This document shows, piece by piece, positions 6,940-7,250 of a stretch of 7,250 nucleotides of DNA. Below the pieces are notes generated by a model. It had not been told where the DNA came from. It did not search any database and saw only the letters and a list, made by a program, of their open reading frames with translations. The stretch's first letter is position 1. The number at the start of each line of letters is the position of its first letter. The DNA is from Desulfobacula sp. GTDB lineage: Bacteria; Desulfobacterota; Desulfobacteria; Desulfobacterales; Desulfobacteraceae. The stretch lies in assembly GCA_027858355.1 (NCBI GenBank), contig JAQICW010000497.1, forward strand, positions 1 through 7,250, read 5' to 3'. The translations under genes and the position numbers were made by a program.

Positions 6940-7233
6940 TTGAGTAACCCGATAAATGATAGCTGGTATTATATAATTGTTCAAAATCCGGGAATATCTA
7001 ATGAACAGTTTGTAGGCTATACTGACAAACTGACAAATGCCACTTTTATTCCGGCATTTAAAACAAAAGAAATTGCCCAGCAATGCTTTTTTATTATGCC
7101 CAAAGATATTATAAATAATAAATATGAGTCCCAGGCCATCATAAAAGAAGACTTGATGGACAATGCCCGAAAGAACGATTATGAAGTTTTCTTATTGGAT
7201 GATAAAGGAAGCATTTTAGAAAAACTATCCTGA
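6940..7233 (+). CDS. Small protein of unknown function (97 aa, TTG start)
   Basis: I do not recognise a named family. The chosen start is the TTG at 6940, nine bases after GGAGGAG (6924-6930). An earlier in-frame TTG at 6880 has no ribosome site and would add 20 residues translated from the AT-rich leader, including the ribosome site itself. The protein is cytoplasmic-looking: no signal peptide, no membrane segment and a single cysteine (QQC). By eye it reads as a small alpha/beta domain: strand DSWYYIIVQNP, strand-turn-strand FVGYTD to ATFIPAF, helix TKEIAQQCFFIMPKD, strand YESQAIIKED, helix LMDNARKN and strand YEVFLLDDKGSILEKL. The stop is at the end of the last element, so it looks complete. 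It is more AT-rich than the acs genes. It lies beyond the acs terminator, so a link to the pathway is not implied by operon structure. Confidence 0.75.
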   Translation: MSNPINDSWYYIIVQNPGISNEQFVGYTDKLTNATFIPAFKTKEIAQQCFFIMPKDIINNKYESQAIIKEDLMDNARKNDYEVFLLDDKGSILEKLS

Positions 7234-7250
7234 TTCCAATGCAGATGTAT

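Overview
The window holds a four-gene Wood-Ljungdahl (reductive acetyl-CoA) pathway operon followed by one small unassigned gene, all on the + strand. In order: acsA, the CO dehydrogenase subunit (83-2095); acsB, the acetyl-CoA synthase subunit (2163-4376); acsC, the large subunit of the corrinoid iron-sulfur protein (4469-5809); acsE, the methyltetrahydrofolate:corrinoid methyltransferase (5883-6788). A strong intrinsic terminator at 6812-6852 closes the operon. A separate gene for a 97-residue protein of unknown function (6940-7233, TTG start) follows.

Organism: bacterial-type AcsB and a folate-dependent AcsE point to a bacterium rather than a methanogen. The moderate, slightly AT-rich base composition (my estimate by eye), the strong AGGAGG-like ribosome sites and the flavour of the proteins (for example the CGCCEC motif of AcsB) best suit an anaerobic sulfate reducer of the Desulfobacterota, perhaps the Desulfobacula/Desulfobacterium group. 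This is inference; no search was run. Such organisms can run the pathway reductively to fix CO2 or oxidatively to burn acetyl-CoA to CO2, and the sequence does not say which.

How the genes work together: AcsE moves the methyl group of methyl-tetrahydrofolate to the cobalt of the corrinoid protein (AcsC plus its partner AcsD). AcsA interconverts CO2 and CO at its Ni-Fe-S C-cluster. AcsB joins methyl, CO and coenzyme A at its Ni-Ni-[4Fe-4S] A-cluster. All metal ligands expected from the characterised enzymes are present. The partner acsD and the accessory genes acsF/cooC and acsV are not in the window; the gaps between genes (67, 92 and 73 nt) are too short to hold them.

Non-coding structure: the acsB-acsC and acsC-acsE gaps each contain a GC-rich stem-loop with little or no U-tract, which looks like a processing or stability element rather than a full terminator. 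Between the operon terminator and the small gene lies a 13-pair inverted repeat whose right arm covers the whole ribosome-binding site of that gene. A candidate -10 element lies inside its loop, so transcripts reading through from acs and transcripts started locally could be translated differently. That is the least ordinary regulatory arrangement I see. I found no mobile elements, tRNA/rRNA genes or CRISPR arrays. The core system is a known one, not a new one.
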